A DNA stretch of 64,000 nt from contig NZ_JACIEN010000001.1 in the NCBI RefSeq assembly GCF_014196925.1, positions 620,001-684,000 on the forward strand. The letters run 5' to 3'. Source of the stretch: Chelatococcus caeni. GTDB lineage: Bacteria > Pseudomonadota > Alphaproteobacteria > Rhizobiales > Beijerinckiaceae. The position numbers and the translations under genes were made by a program. The notes under the pieces are model-generated. The model made no database searches and had not been told where the DNA came from. It worked only from the letters and a program-made list of their open reading frames with translations. Shown here one piece after another: positions 8,914 to 17,817 of this stretch. How positions within the stretch are numbered: position 1 is the stretch's first letter; each line of letters opens with the position of its first letter.

Positions 8914-9243
8914 TCCGTTCTTCTCACCGCCCTGGCAGCAGGTGGCGGCCTGCTGACCGGTATTCTGACCCGTGCCCCCGCCTGGATCATCACGAGCGGC
9001 CTTCTCGGCCTTGCCGCCCTCGCGGCCTGGCTCGCCTCCGCTGTCCCGGCGGGCGAAGCCCTGACGCTGTACCTTGCCTTCTGTGCGGGACTGTCAAGCG
9101 CCCTCTGCCTCTCCCTCGCGCGGCGCGCGAGGGAGAGGAGAACGCAACGGACAGGACGGCAGGGCGCCGCTGCGGATCGTTTACAGGAGCACGGGGCGAG
9201 GACCGTGCCGAGCCTGTGCGACGGTGGCGGCGCACAGCAATAG
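8911..9243 (+). CDS. Small predicted membrane protein, hypothetical
   Basis: A possible 110-residue protein that begins MSVLLTALAAGGGLLTGILT and has two to three hydrophobic segments in its first 70 residues, followed by a basic tail (RRARERRTQR). Codon use looks coding in the hydrophobic part and less so at the end. There is no clear ribosome-binding site; instead the tandem repeats abut the ATG. I recognise no family. It may be a real accessory gene or a degraded one. Confidence 0.4.
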   Translation: MSVLLTALAAGGGLLTGILTRAPAWIITSGLLGLAALAAWLASAVPAGEALTLYLAFCAGLSSALCLSLARRARERRTQRTGRQGAAADRLQEHGARTVPSLCDGGGAQQ

Positions 9244-9637
9244 GCTCGATGTCCATCGGCGAGATGCGATGCGGCTCCGACTCGGCCGGCCGTTGAAAAG
9301 CGCCCCGACGACGCAAGCGCCTCCGGAGCATGGCTATCTGCGCCAGCATCATCGCAGCCTGCCGGCCGCGGAGAGCGACCAGAGCGAGGTCAGCGAAGGC
9401 TCCGGCCCTCCAGCCCGGGACCTGCGCTCGGGGCCCAAGGCACAGTCAACCCACCGAGGCGCGAACCGCAAGCGTGCCGGAAAAGCCCGCCCTGTTCGCA
9501 CACGGCCCAGCTCCTTGATATCGTTGGGCTAATCGCCGCCGCCCGCGACGATCCTCCGCCGGCGCGCCGGCGGAAGAGCCCGCTTCGCGATCCGAACCCC
9601 GTTTTGCTCGTTGCCGCAATCAGGTAAGAGCAAGGGC
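9244..9637. promoter_or_regulatory. Region before the CRISPR array, including its likely leader
   Basis: No convincing gene is present. The last 100 bases before the first repeat should hold the leader and promoter of the array, because the repeats end in TTGAAAC reading rightward and the degenerate repeat is at the far right. A perfect 20-bp palindrome, TCCGCCGGCGCGCCGGCGGA, lies at 9555-9574. No cas1, cas2 or cas4 fragment is visible, although these genes usually adjoin the leader in I-C loci. Confidence 0.45.
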
Positions 9638-12538
9638 GTCGCTCCCCATGCGGGGGCGTGGGTTGAAACGGCTTCGTCGTCAGCCAGACGTCGCATGTCG
9701 AGGTCGTCGCTCCCCATGCGGGGGCGTGGGTTGAAACACATCGAGGCCGCCGCGCATATGGAAGGGGACGGGTCGCTCCCCATGCGGGGGCGTGGGTTGA
9801 AACAAGATCGTCATCGATCGCGCCGACCTCTTGAAGGTCGCTCCCCATGCGGGGGCGTGGGTTGAACCCCCCCCTATAGTCCCCCCCAAGGGGGACGAGA
9901 GAGTCGCTCCCCATGCGGGGGCGTGGGTTGAAACCTCATCCTGCAGGTTGCGGACGATGGAGAGCGAGCCGGTCGCTCCCCATGCGGGGGCGTGGGTTGA
10001 AACCTCCACCATGCGGCGCATCTCGGCATCCACGATGGTCGCTCCCCATGCGGGGGCGTGGGTTGAAACATCTCCGCACCTTTGGCTTGGTGACAATCGC
10101 GTAGGTCGCTCCCCATGCGGGGGCGTGGGTTGAAACCAGGCCATCGAGCTGCGCCCGGTGGACGCCGGCATCCTGGGTCGCTCCCCATGCGGGGGCGTGG
10201 GTTGAAACGTCAGGGCGCCGTTGAGCGCCCGCGTCGTTCCCTCGTCGCTCCCCATGCGGGGGCGTGGGTTGAAACCTTAAGCCACCACGCCGCCCAACCC
10301 TTGGCCGAGGTCGCTCCCCATGCGGGGGCGTGGGTTGAAACGGTACCACCTCCTCCGGCTCAATGCTGATGTCGAGTCGCTCCCCATGCGGGGGCGTGGG
10401 TTGAAACTGGAAGACGGCCGGCTCGTGTGGGGCTGGGGCGGGGTCGCTCCCCATGCGGGGGCGTGGGTTGAAACCGTGCTGGCGTTCGGGTCCGGCGCTG
10501 CGGCGGCCGTCGCTCCCCATGCGGGGGCGTGGGTTGAAACTGCACGTGCCACGCCAGAAGCATCTGCTTGAAGGTCGCTCCCCATGCGGGGGCGTGGGTT
10601 GAAACATGAGGATGGCCCGCTGCACCACGTTGGTGGCGTGTCGCTCCCCATGCGGGGGCGTGGGTTGAAACTTCACCTGCCGGATGGAGGTGCGGGCTCC
10701 GGGGGTGTCGCTCCCCATGCGGGGGCGTGGGTTGAAACTCAGAGAACCGGCGAACGGTGATGTCGGGGAACTGTCGCTCCCCATGCGGGGGCGTGGGTTG
10801 AAACGCCGCCGGCAAAGCCGCCCAGGCCGCCAAGCAGGAGTCGCTCCCCATGCGGGGGCGTGGGTTGAAACGCGCCAAAGCCGTCGATCCCGATGCGCAC
10901 AGTGGTCGTCGCTCCCCATGCGGGGGCGTGGGTTGAAACGGCTACTTGTCGCCGTGCTACTGGATCAAAGACCGTCGCTCCCCATGCGGGGGCGTGGGTT
11001 GAAACAGCGTGATCGCCGGCCGCTCGCCCGTATCCGGCTGTCGCTCCCCATGCGGGGGCGTGGGTTGAAACTCCCGCAAGCCGCTGGCCCAGATCCTCGC
11101 CGAGGTGTCGCTCCCCATGCGGGGGCGTGGGTTGAAACCCAAGCCGGCCGGTGTCGTCTCGTGCTGATGTGGTCGCTCCCCATGCGGGGGCGTGGGTTGA
11201 AACATCTTGCTACCCTCCCTCACGCCGCTGCCACGCTGGTCGCTCCCCATGCGGGGGCGTGGGTTGAAACGGGTTGTCCTTCGAGAACACGAAGGCGTAG
11301 ACCTGGTCGCTCCCCATGCGGGGGCGTGGGTTGAAACTGGCCCAGGATGGCCAAGGGAGCGTACATCGTCGTCGCTCCCCATGCGGGGGCGTGGGTTGAA
11401 ACCCTACGATGGTGGAGACGGGCTCGCGCATGTCGTGTCGCTCCCCATGCGGGGGCGTGGGTTGAAACCCGTCTTGAATAAATGCCCTAATATTCCCCGA
11501 CCCGGTCGCTCCCCATGCGGGGGCGTGGGTTGAAACCCCGGCGATCCGGCGAAGGCGCTCAGGGCCTGCGGTCGCTCCCCATGCGGGGGCGTGGGTTGAA
11601 ACGCCCTCGGACTCGCTCCGGAGCAGGTGCTTGAGGGTCGCTCCCCATGCGGGGGCGTGGGTTGAAACTGCTCGGTGAGCATGTAGCGCTCGCCGATGAC
11701 GAAGTCGCTCCCCATGCGGGGGCGTGGGTTGAAACCCGAAAGTGGGCCAACCCCTGAGGCCCTTGAGGAAGTCGCTCCCCATGCGGGGGCGTGGGTTGAA
11801 ACCGGCGCCCTGCAGGATGACACGCTGAAGTCCCACGTCGCTCCCCATGCGGGGGCGTGGGTTGAAACTCAAGCGCGTCGCGCTCCTCAAGCCAGCCTTC
11901 GGGTCGCTCCCCATGCGGGGGCGTGGGTTGAAACTCCTCCTCGCCGCTCTTCTCGCGGCCCTCTCCGCAGTCGCTCCCCATGCGGGGGCGTGGGTTGAAA
12001 CTTAAGAAGCGGCTAGAGGCGGTCCTGCTGCGCCGGTCGCTCCCCATGCGGGGGCGTGGGTTGAAACAACCAGGCCACCGACGAGAAGACGGAATGGGTG
12101 AGTCGCTCCCCATGCGGGGGCGTGGGTTGAAACTTGATGCCGGCGGCCTTGTCGGCCATCTCAAGCTGTCGCTCCCCATGCGGGGGCGTGGGTTGAAACG
12201 AGGCGAGCGGAGCCGGCCCGCCTGCGATGGCCCGGTCGCTCCCCATGCGGGGGCGTGGGTTGAAACTTCCAGGACCGCCTCGCCATGGGTGGCTTCGCGG
12301 CGGTCGCTCCCCATGCGGGGGGCGTGGGTTGAAACAGGAAGCACCTCCCCAAGGTCGAGAAGCCGAACGTCGTCGCTCCCCATGCGGGGGGCGTGGGTTG
12401 AAACTCCAGCTTGGCGCGCCGGCGCTCGTCGATCGGATGGTCGCTCCCCATGCGGGGGCGTGGATTGAAACCTGATGGACGAATACGTGAAGGTCGACCG
12501 TGCCCGTCTCTCCCCATTGCGGGAACGCGGATCGAAAT
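9638..12538 (+). CRISPR. Subtype I-C-like CRISPR array, 44 repeats and 43 spacers
   Basis: A 32-bp repeat begins GTCGCTCCCC and ends GGGCGTGGGTTGAAAC, the pattern of subtype I-C. Repeats start at 9638, 9706, 9772, 9837, 9903, 9972 and so on every 65-72 bases up to 12440; a degenerate last copy is at 12506-12538. Spacers are 33-37 bases except one of 40 at 10137-10176, and none looks duplicated. Repeat 4 has A to C at 9867; repeats at 12303 and 12372 have an extra G in the G-run; the repeat at 12440 reads GTGGATTGAAAC. Decay at the right end and the TTGAAAC ends put the leader on the left. No cas genes are in the window. Confidence 0.98.
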
Positions 12539-12889
12539 TTGGGCCGGTCTGCGGAGCATCCGCAGGCCGGCTGCACTCCCGCGTGGGCGTATGCCGTCAT
12601 CCAGACGAGGAGCTTGGACAGGCGGCTCGGGGTCGTCCCGAACTTGCCAGCTTCATGAAAAACGGGCTTCGATGCCGGAAAGTCGCTTCAAAGCCTGCTT
12701 TGATGTGGCGCGCCGCTATGCAAGCCGGCTTTCATAGCGAGGATCGGGCGCCCGGAGCGGGAAGGGAGCGCCGCTGTGCCGGCATCCGTGCCGACGAGTG
12801 GTGCCTCGTCTTCCCTGTTCGTTCGCGACCTGCGCGAGCGAACGGGCTCCGCAGGCGGACATCAAAGCGTTGATTTTCTTGGATTTCCG
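12539..12889. other. Gene-free stretch between the array and tRNA-Ser
   Basis: About 350 bases with no ORF that looks coding, no further recognisable repeat and no clear terminator. It may be decayed array or old accessory sequence. Confidence 0.6.
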
Positions 12890-12978
12890 CGGAGACGAGG
12901 GGATTCGAACCCCTGATACGTGTTACCACGTATAACGGTTTAGCAAACCGCCGCCTTCAGCCACTCGGCCACGTCTCC
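12890..12978 (-). tRNA. tRNA-Ser (anticodon GCT)
   Basis: On the minus strand the gene reads from GGAGACGTGGCCGAGTGG at its 5' end, with a GGTTTGCTAAACC anticodon stem-loop giving anticodon GCT, a long variable arm (ACGTGGTAACACGT) typical of serine tRNAs, and the T-arm GGGGTTCGAATCCCC. The acceptor stem GGAGACG/CGTCTCC is perfect, with G as discriminator. CCA is not encoded. Its 3' end faces the CRISPR array. Confidence 0.96.
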
Positions 12979-13228
12979 TGCGGCGGCCAAGCCCTAACCT
13001 TTTCGCGGATTCCGGTCAACATGCCAGTTGGGTCATGCACCGCCACTTTGGGCCGCGGCCGGCCTGCTTTTTCGGCGCGGGGCGGGGAGTGCGCGTGGCC
13101 GAAGGGATGCTGCAGCGCAGCGGCATGCATGGGCGCGGAGCCAAATGACATGATGATTCCGTTGTTTGCGCCTTGCTGCATTGCGTGTATGGCAAAAGAG
13201 CTTTGCGCTATTTGAGAGGGGGCTCTGC

Positions 13229-16200
13229 ATGAAGATCAAGCGCCTGTTGGTTGCCAACCGCTCCGAGATCGCCATTCGGGTGTTTCGGGCGGCGACGGAA
13301 CTCGGCATCCAGACGGTGGCGATCTATGCGGAGGAGGACAAACTCTCGCTGCACCGCTTCAAGGCGGACGAGGCCTATCAGGTCGGCAAGGGCAGGGGGC
13401 CGCTCGAGGCCTATCTCTCCATCGACGAGGTGATCCGCGTCGCCAGGGAGGCACGGGTCGACGCCATCCACCCCGGCTATGGCTTCCTGTCCGAGAGCCC
13501 GGAATTTGCGGAAGCCTGCGCCGCCGCCGGCATCATCTTCATCGGGCCGAAGCCCGAAACGATGCGCACGCTCGGCAACAAGGTGGCGGCGCGCAACCTC
13601 GCCATTTCCGTCGGCGTGCCGGTGATGCCGGCGACCGACCCGCTGCCGGAGGATCCCGCCGAGATCAGACGCCTTGCCGCCGAGGTCGGCTATCCGGTCA
13701 TGCTCAAGGCCTCCTGGGGCGGCGGCGGGCGCGGCATGCGCCCCATCGAGAGCGAGGACAAGCTCATCGACGCCGTCCTGAGCGCGAGGCGCGAGGCGAA
13801 GGCCGCCTTCGGCAAGGACGAGGTCTATCTCGAAAAGCTCGTGCGCCGCGCCCGCCATGTCGAGGTGCAGCTCCTCGGCGACAGGCACGGCAACCTCGTC
13901 CACCTCTTCGAGCGCGACTGCTCCATTCAGCGCCGCAACCAGAAGGTGATTGAGCGCGCGCCGGCGCCCTATCTCGACGCGGCGACCCGCGCCGCCCTGT
14001 GCGAGGCGGGTCTCAAGATCGGCCGGGCGACGGATTATGTCGGCGCCGGCACGGTCGAGTTCCTCATGGATGCCGACACGGGCGCCTTCTACTTCATCGA
14101 GGTCAACCCGCGCATCCAGGTGGAGCACACGGTGACAGAGGTCGTCACCGGGCTCGACATCGTCAAGGCGCAGATCCGGGTCGCCGAGGGCGGGCGGCTC
14201 GGCATCGCGGCCGAGACAGGCATTCCGCCGCAGTCGGAAATCGTGCTCGACGGCCACGCCCTGCAGTGCCGCATCACCACGGAGAACCCGGAGAACAACT
14301 TCATCCCGGACTACGGCCGCATCACCGCCTATCGCGGCGCCTTCGGCTTCGGCATCCGCGTCGACGGCGGCACGGCCTATTCCGGGGCCGTCGTCACCCG
14401 TTTCTACGACCCGATGCTGGAGAAGGTGACGGCCTGGGCGCCGACGCCGGGCGAGGCCATCGCCCGCATGGACCGGGCGCTGCGCGAATACCGCATCCGC
14501 GGCGTCGCCACCAACCTCTTCTTCCTCGAGGCGGTGCTGTCGCATCCGAAGTTCCGCGGCAACGACTACACCACCCGCTTCATCGACGAGACGCCGGAGC
14601 TGTTCAGCGCGCCGCGGCGGCGCGACCGGGCGACCAAGCTGCTCACCTATATCGCCGACGTCACGGTGAACGGCCATCCGGAGGTGAAGGGCCGCGCCCG
14701 CCCGCCCGCCGAGGCCCGCCCGCCGCATGCGCCCGTCTTTCCGGCGCCGTCCGGCGTGGAAGGCACGCGCCGAGTGCTCGACCGCCTGGGGCCGAAGGGC
14801 TTTGCCGACTGGATGCGCGCCGAGCGCCGGGCGCTCGTCACGGACACCACGATGCGCGACGCGCACCAGTCGCTCCTTGCCACGCGCATGCGCACCTTCG
14901 ACATCGCCGGCGCGGCGGAGGCCTATGCCAACGGCCTGCCGCAGCTCTTCTCGCTCGAATGCTGGGGCGGCGCCACCTTCGACGTCGCCATGCGCTTCCT
15001 CACCGAGGACCCGTGGGAGCGGCTGGCGCTGCTGCGCGAGAAGGTGCCGAACGTGCTCCTGCAGATGCTGCTGCGCGGGGCGAACGGCGTCGGCTACACC
15101 AATTATCCCGACAATGTCGTGCGCCATTTCGTCCGCCAGGCGGCGGATGCGGGCATGGACCTCTTCCGCGTGTTCGACTGCCTCAACTGGGTCGAGAACA
15201 TGCGCGTCGCCATCGACGCCGTCGGTGAGGCGGGCAAGCTGGCGGAAGGGGCCATCTGCTACACCGGCGACATCCTCGACCCCGCCCGCGCCAAGTACTC
15301 GCTCGGCTATTACGTCGGTCTTGCGAAGGACCTGGAGAAGGCCGGCTGCCACATCCTCGGCATCAAGGACATGGCGGGGCTGCTGAAGCCCGCGGCGGCC
15401 AGGGTGCTGGTCAAGGCGCTGCGCGAGGAGGTCGGCCTGCCGATCCACCTTCACACGCACGACACCTCCGGCATCGCGGCGGCGAGCGTGCTGGCGGCGG
15501 TCGCCGCCGGGGTGGACGCCTTCGATGCGGCGATGGACGCCATGTCCGGCGCGACGTCGCAGCCCTGCCTCGGCTCGCTGGTCGAGGCCCTGCGCCATAC
15601 GGACGAGGACACCGGGCTCGATCCGGAGGCCATCCGCCAGCTCAGCTTCTACTGGGAGGCGGTGCGCACCCAATACGCGGCCTTCGAGAGCGACCTAAAG
15701 TCCGGCGCCTCCGAGGTCTATCTCCACGAGATGCCGGGCGGCCAGTTCACCAATCTCAAGGAGCAGGCGCGTTCGCTCGGCCTCGAGACGCGCTGGCATG
15801 AGGTGGCCAAGGCCTACCGGGCGGCCAACGACCTCTTCGGCGACATCGTCAAGGTCACGCCCTCGTCCAAGGTCGTCGGCGACATGGCGCTGATGATGGT
15901 GGCGCAGGGGCTCACCCCGGCGGACGTGCTCGACGAGAAGCGCGACATCGCCTTCCCGGGCTCGGTCGTCGAGATGCTGCGCGGCGACCTCGGCCAGCCG
16001 CCGGGCGGCTGGCCCGAGGCCCTGCAGCGGAAGGTGCTGAAGGGCGAGGCGCCGTCCACCGCCCGGCCGGGGTCCTTGCTGCCGCCGGCCGATCTCGCCG
16101 CAGCGCGCGCGGAAGCCGAGAAGCGTTGCGGCCGCGCGGTCAGCGAGCGGGAGCTGTCCTCCTTCCTGATGTATCCGAAGGTCTTCGCCGAGTTCTGCGG

Positions 16201-16672
16201 CGCGAGCCGCAAGTATGGGCCCGTGTCGTCCCTGCCGACGCCGGTCTTCTTCTACGGCATGCAGGTGGGCGACGACATCGCCGTCACCATCGAGAAGGGC
16301 AAGACCCTCGTCATCCGCCTGCAGGCCGTGGGCGACACCGACGAGGAGGGGCAGGTGCGCGTCTTCTTCGAGCTCAACGGCCAGCCGCGCATCATCAAGG
16401 TGCCGAACCGCGCCGCCGCGGCGAGCCGGCCGGTGCGGCGCAAGGCCGACGAGGCGAACGAGAAGCACGTCGCCGCCCCCATGCCCGGCGCCGTCGCCAC
16501 CGTCGCCGTCAAGGCGGGGCAGGAGGTCCGGGCCGGCGACATCCTCCTCACCATCGAGGCCATGAAGATGGAGACCGCCATCCACGCCGCGCGCGACGGG
16601 CGCGTCGCCGAGGTCGTCGTGGCGCCGGCCACGCCTGTCGAAGCCAAGGATTTGCTTGTCATTTTCGAATAG
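13229..16672 (+). CDS. pyc: Pyruvate carboxylase
   Basis: A 1147-residue biotin enzyme that carboxylates pyruvate to oxaloacetate and so refills the TCA cycle. The N-terminal biotin carboxylase domain (about 1-460) begins KRLLVANRSEIAIRVFRAA and has the ATP-grasp loop SWGGGGRGM. The carboxyltransferase domain (about 530-800) has DTTMRDAHQSLLATRMRT. The PYC domain follows, and the biotinyl domain at the C-terminus has EAMKMET with biotinylated Lys1113. The start at 13229 follows GAGAGGGGG. Length and domain order match the single-chain enzyme. Confidence 0.98.
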   Translation: MKIKRLLVANRSEIAIRVFRAATELGIQTVAIYAEEDKLSLHRFKADEAYQVGKGRGPLEAYLSIDEVIRVAREARVDAIHPGYGFLSESPEFAEACAAAGIIFIGPKPETMRTLGNKVAARNLAISVGVPVMPATDPLPEDPAEIRRLAAEVGYPVMLKASWGGGGRGMRPIESEDKLIDAVLSARREAKAAFGKDEVYLEKLVRRARHVEVQLLGDRHGNLVHLFERDCSIQRRNQKVIERAPAPYLDAATRAALCEAGLKIGRATDYVGAGTVEFLMDADTGAFYFIEVNPRIQVEHTVTEVVTGLDIVKAQIRVAEGGRLGIAAETGIPPQSEIVLDGHALQCRITTENPENNFIPDYGRITAYRGAFGFGIRVDGGTAYSGAVVTRFYDPMLEKVTAWAPTPGEAIARMDRALREYRIRGVATNLFFLEAVLSHPKFRGNDYTTRFIDETPELFSAPRRRDRATKLLTYIADVTVNGHPEVKGRARPPAEARPPHAPVFPAPSGVEGTRRVLDRLGPKGFADWMRAERRALVTDTTMRDAHQSLLATRMRTFDIAGAAEAYANGLPQLFSLECWGGATFDVAMRFLTEDPWERLALLREKVPNVLLQMLLRGANGVGYTNYPDNVVRHFVRQAADAGMDLFRVFDCLNWVENMRVAIDAVGEAGKLAEGAICYTGDILDPARAKYSLGYYVGLAKDLEKAGCHILGIKDMAGLLKPAAARVLVKALREEVGLPIHLHTHDTSGIAAASVLAAVAAGVDAFDAAMDAMSGATSQPCLGSLVEALRHTDEDTGLDPEAIRQLSFYWEAVRTQYAAFESDLKSGASEVYLHEMPGGQFTNLKEQARSLGLETRWHEVAKAYRAANDLFGDIVKVTPSSKVVGDMALMMVAQGLTPADVLDEKRDIAFPGSVVEMLRGDLGQPPGGWPEALQRKVLKGEAPSTARPGSLLPPADLAAARAEAEKRCGRAVSERELSSFLMYPKVFAEFCGASRKYGPVSSLPTPVFFYGMQVGDDIAVTIEKGKTLVIRLQAVGDTDEEGQVRVFFELNGQPRIIKVPNRAAAASRPVRRKADEANEKHVAAPMPGAVATVAVKAGQEVRAGDILLTIEAMKMETAIHAARDGRVAEVVVAPATPVEAKDLLVIFE

Positions 16673-16831
16673 ACGGCCATCCTGCGAAAAGGCAGTCGCG
16701 CAAAGCCGGAATCGAGGCTATGATTAGTCTGTCGCCGCAAGCACGCTTACGGACGAGACCGCTCGGCCTGCCGCATGGCGTGGCCATGTATTTTCGGGTA
16801 TGATGAAAACTCTCCCAGTTGGATATCCTGT

Positions 16832-17569
16832 ATGAACCGATACGATGATAACCGTGACGCCCGCCGCAGGGGTGGTGGCCGTCGCGACAGCTTTGACTCC
16901 CGTGACGGCGGTTTCGGGGGGCGCGATGGTGGCTTCGGCGGTCGTGACGGAGGCTTCGGCGGCCGTGATGGCGGCTTCGGGGGCCGTGACGGCGGTTTCG
17001 GTGGCCGCGAGGGTGGTTTCGGCGGTCGTCCGTCGCGCGATGCGTTTGCGGCGCCGGCCGGCCCGCCGACCGACGCGACGGTGAAGTGGTTCAACCCCGA
17101 GAAGGGCTTCGGCTTCGTTGCCTGCGAGGATGGGTCGGGCGATGCCTTCCTGTCCATGCGCTCGCTCGAGGCTGCCGGCTTCAACGGGGCCGAGCCGGGT
17201 GCGCGCATCGTCGTGCGCCTGCGCGAGGGACCGAAGGGCAACCAGGTCGCCGAGGTGCTCGAGCTCGAGGACCTGCCGCCGCAGCCGCGCGCTCCGCGTG
17301 GTCCGCGCGCCGGTGGCGGCGGCGGCGGCTTCGCTCCGCGGGTTCCGGAAGGACCGGCCGAGGAGATGGCGGGCACCGTCAAGTGGTACAATCGTGACAA
17401 GGGCTTCGGCTTCGTGCAGCCCGACGACGGTGGCCGCGACGTGTTCGTCCACGCTTCGACGCTGCAGCGCGGTGGCATCGCCGACCTCGCCGAGGGCCAG
17501 CGGGTCAACATGAGCGTCGTCGCCGGCGCCAAGGGCCGTGAAGCCTCGATGATTTCCTACGCCGACTGA
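16832..17569 (+). CDS. Double cold-shock-domain protein with RGG-like repeat tract
   Basis: A 245-residue predicted RNA-binding protein. Residues 1-23 are charged ([18 protein letters not shown]), residues 24-65 are six heptads of RDGGFGG (the last REGGFGG), and two cold-shock domains follow at about 82-147 and 181-245. Both have the RNP1 motif KGFGFV. RNP2 is normal in the second domain (VFVHAS) but altered in the first (AFLSMR). A Gly-rich linker with [10 protein letters not shown] joins the domains. Tandem-CSD proteins are common in alphaproteobacteria; the long GGFGGRD tract is unusual. A strong terminator follows. The start at 16832 removes an unlikely N-terminal extension. Confidence 0.9.
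   Translation: MNRYDDNRDARRRGGGRRDSFDSRDGGFGGRDGGFGGRDGGFGGRDGGFGGRDGGFGGREGGFGGRPSRDAFAAPAGPPTDATVKWFNPEKGFGFVACEDGSGDAFLSMRSLEAAGFNGAEPGARIVVRLREGPKGNQVAEVLELEDLPPQPRAPRGPRAGGGGGGFAPRVPEGPAEEMAGTVKWYNRDKGFGFVQPDDGGRDVFVHASTLQRGGIADLAEGQRVNMSVVAGAKGREASMISYAD
16901..17026 (+). repeat. Six in-frame 21-bp tandem repeats coding RDGGFGG
   Basis: Six near-identical 21-bp units inside the cold-shock gene encode five RDGGFGG heptads and one REGGFGG. Variation between units is mostly at third codon positions, which suggests selection on the protein sequence rather than very recent slippage. Confidence 0.9.
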
Positions 17570-17614
17570 CCGGCGGCGCAAGCCTCGCCGATCTTCGGAC
17601 GTCCGAGATGAAGA

Positions 17615-17644
17615 AGCCGCGGGCGGCTGCGCCCGCGGCTTTTT
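17615..17644 (+). terminator. Intrinsic terminator after the cold-shock gene
   Basis: An 11-bp perfect stem, AGCCGCGGGCG with CGCCCGCGGCT, and a GCTG loop are followed by a run of Ts. It lies 45 bases after the stop codon. Confidence 0.92.
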
Positions 17645-17685
17645 GCTGCGTTGCGGCAACTTTTTGCGTTCGCTGCAAGGTCGTT

Positions 17686-17760
17686 GCAAGATCTGTCCTG
17701 GCAAGATCTGCCCTGGCAAGATCTGCTCTGGCAAGATCTGCTCTGGCAGGATCCGCCGTG
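17686..17760 (+). repeat. Five 15-bp tandem repeats upstream of the patatin gene
   Basis: Five head-to-tail copies of GCAAGATCTGctCTG (17686-17700, 17701-17715, 17716-17730, 17731-17745, 17746-17760); the last is diverged. They lie between the cold-shock terminator and the patatin start, 57 bases before the start codon, in what should be the promoter or 5' untranslated region. Confidence 0.92.
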
Positions 17761-17817
17761 CCGTATGCCGTCCTGTCATATGGCTGTGCGACAAGGGCGA
17801 TCATGAGGGGAGGGCGG

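Noticed and set aside
9586-9600. Possible attachment-site copy of the tRNA-Ser T-arm (GATCCGAACCCC against GATTCGAACCCC)
   Set aside because: The match is only 11 of 12 bases with no extension and no integrase nearby; chance similarity is likely.
9244-9637. Search for cas1, cas2 or cas4 remnants before the leader
   Set aside because: No translated frame here has a recognisable Cas motif, and the stretch is too short for an intact gene.
9390-12600. Many long ORFs on both strands across the array, with repeated peptides such as FNPRPRMGSD, FQPTPPHGER, VSTHAPAWGAT and SLPMRGRGLK
   Set aside because: They are translations of the CRISPR repeat in different frames; the variable parts are spacers. 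Such spurious proteins are common in databases.
13208-15673. 821-residue ORF opposite pyc
   Set aside because: It is an antisense shadow of a GC-rich gene, with Arg/His/Ala-rich low-complexity sequence and no family motif.
17608-17817. N-terminal extension of the patatin by about 70 residues, including ARSALARSAL repeats
   Set aside because: The extension overlaps the cold-shock terminator hairpin, and the patatin family start and a good ribosome-binding site are at 17818.
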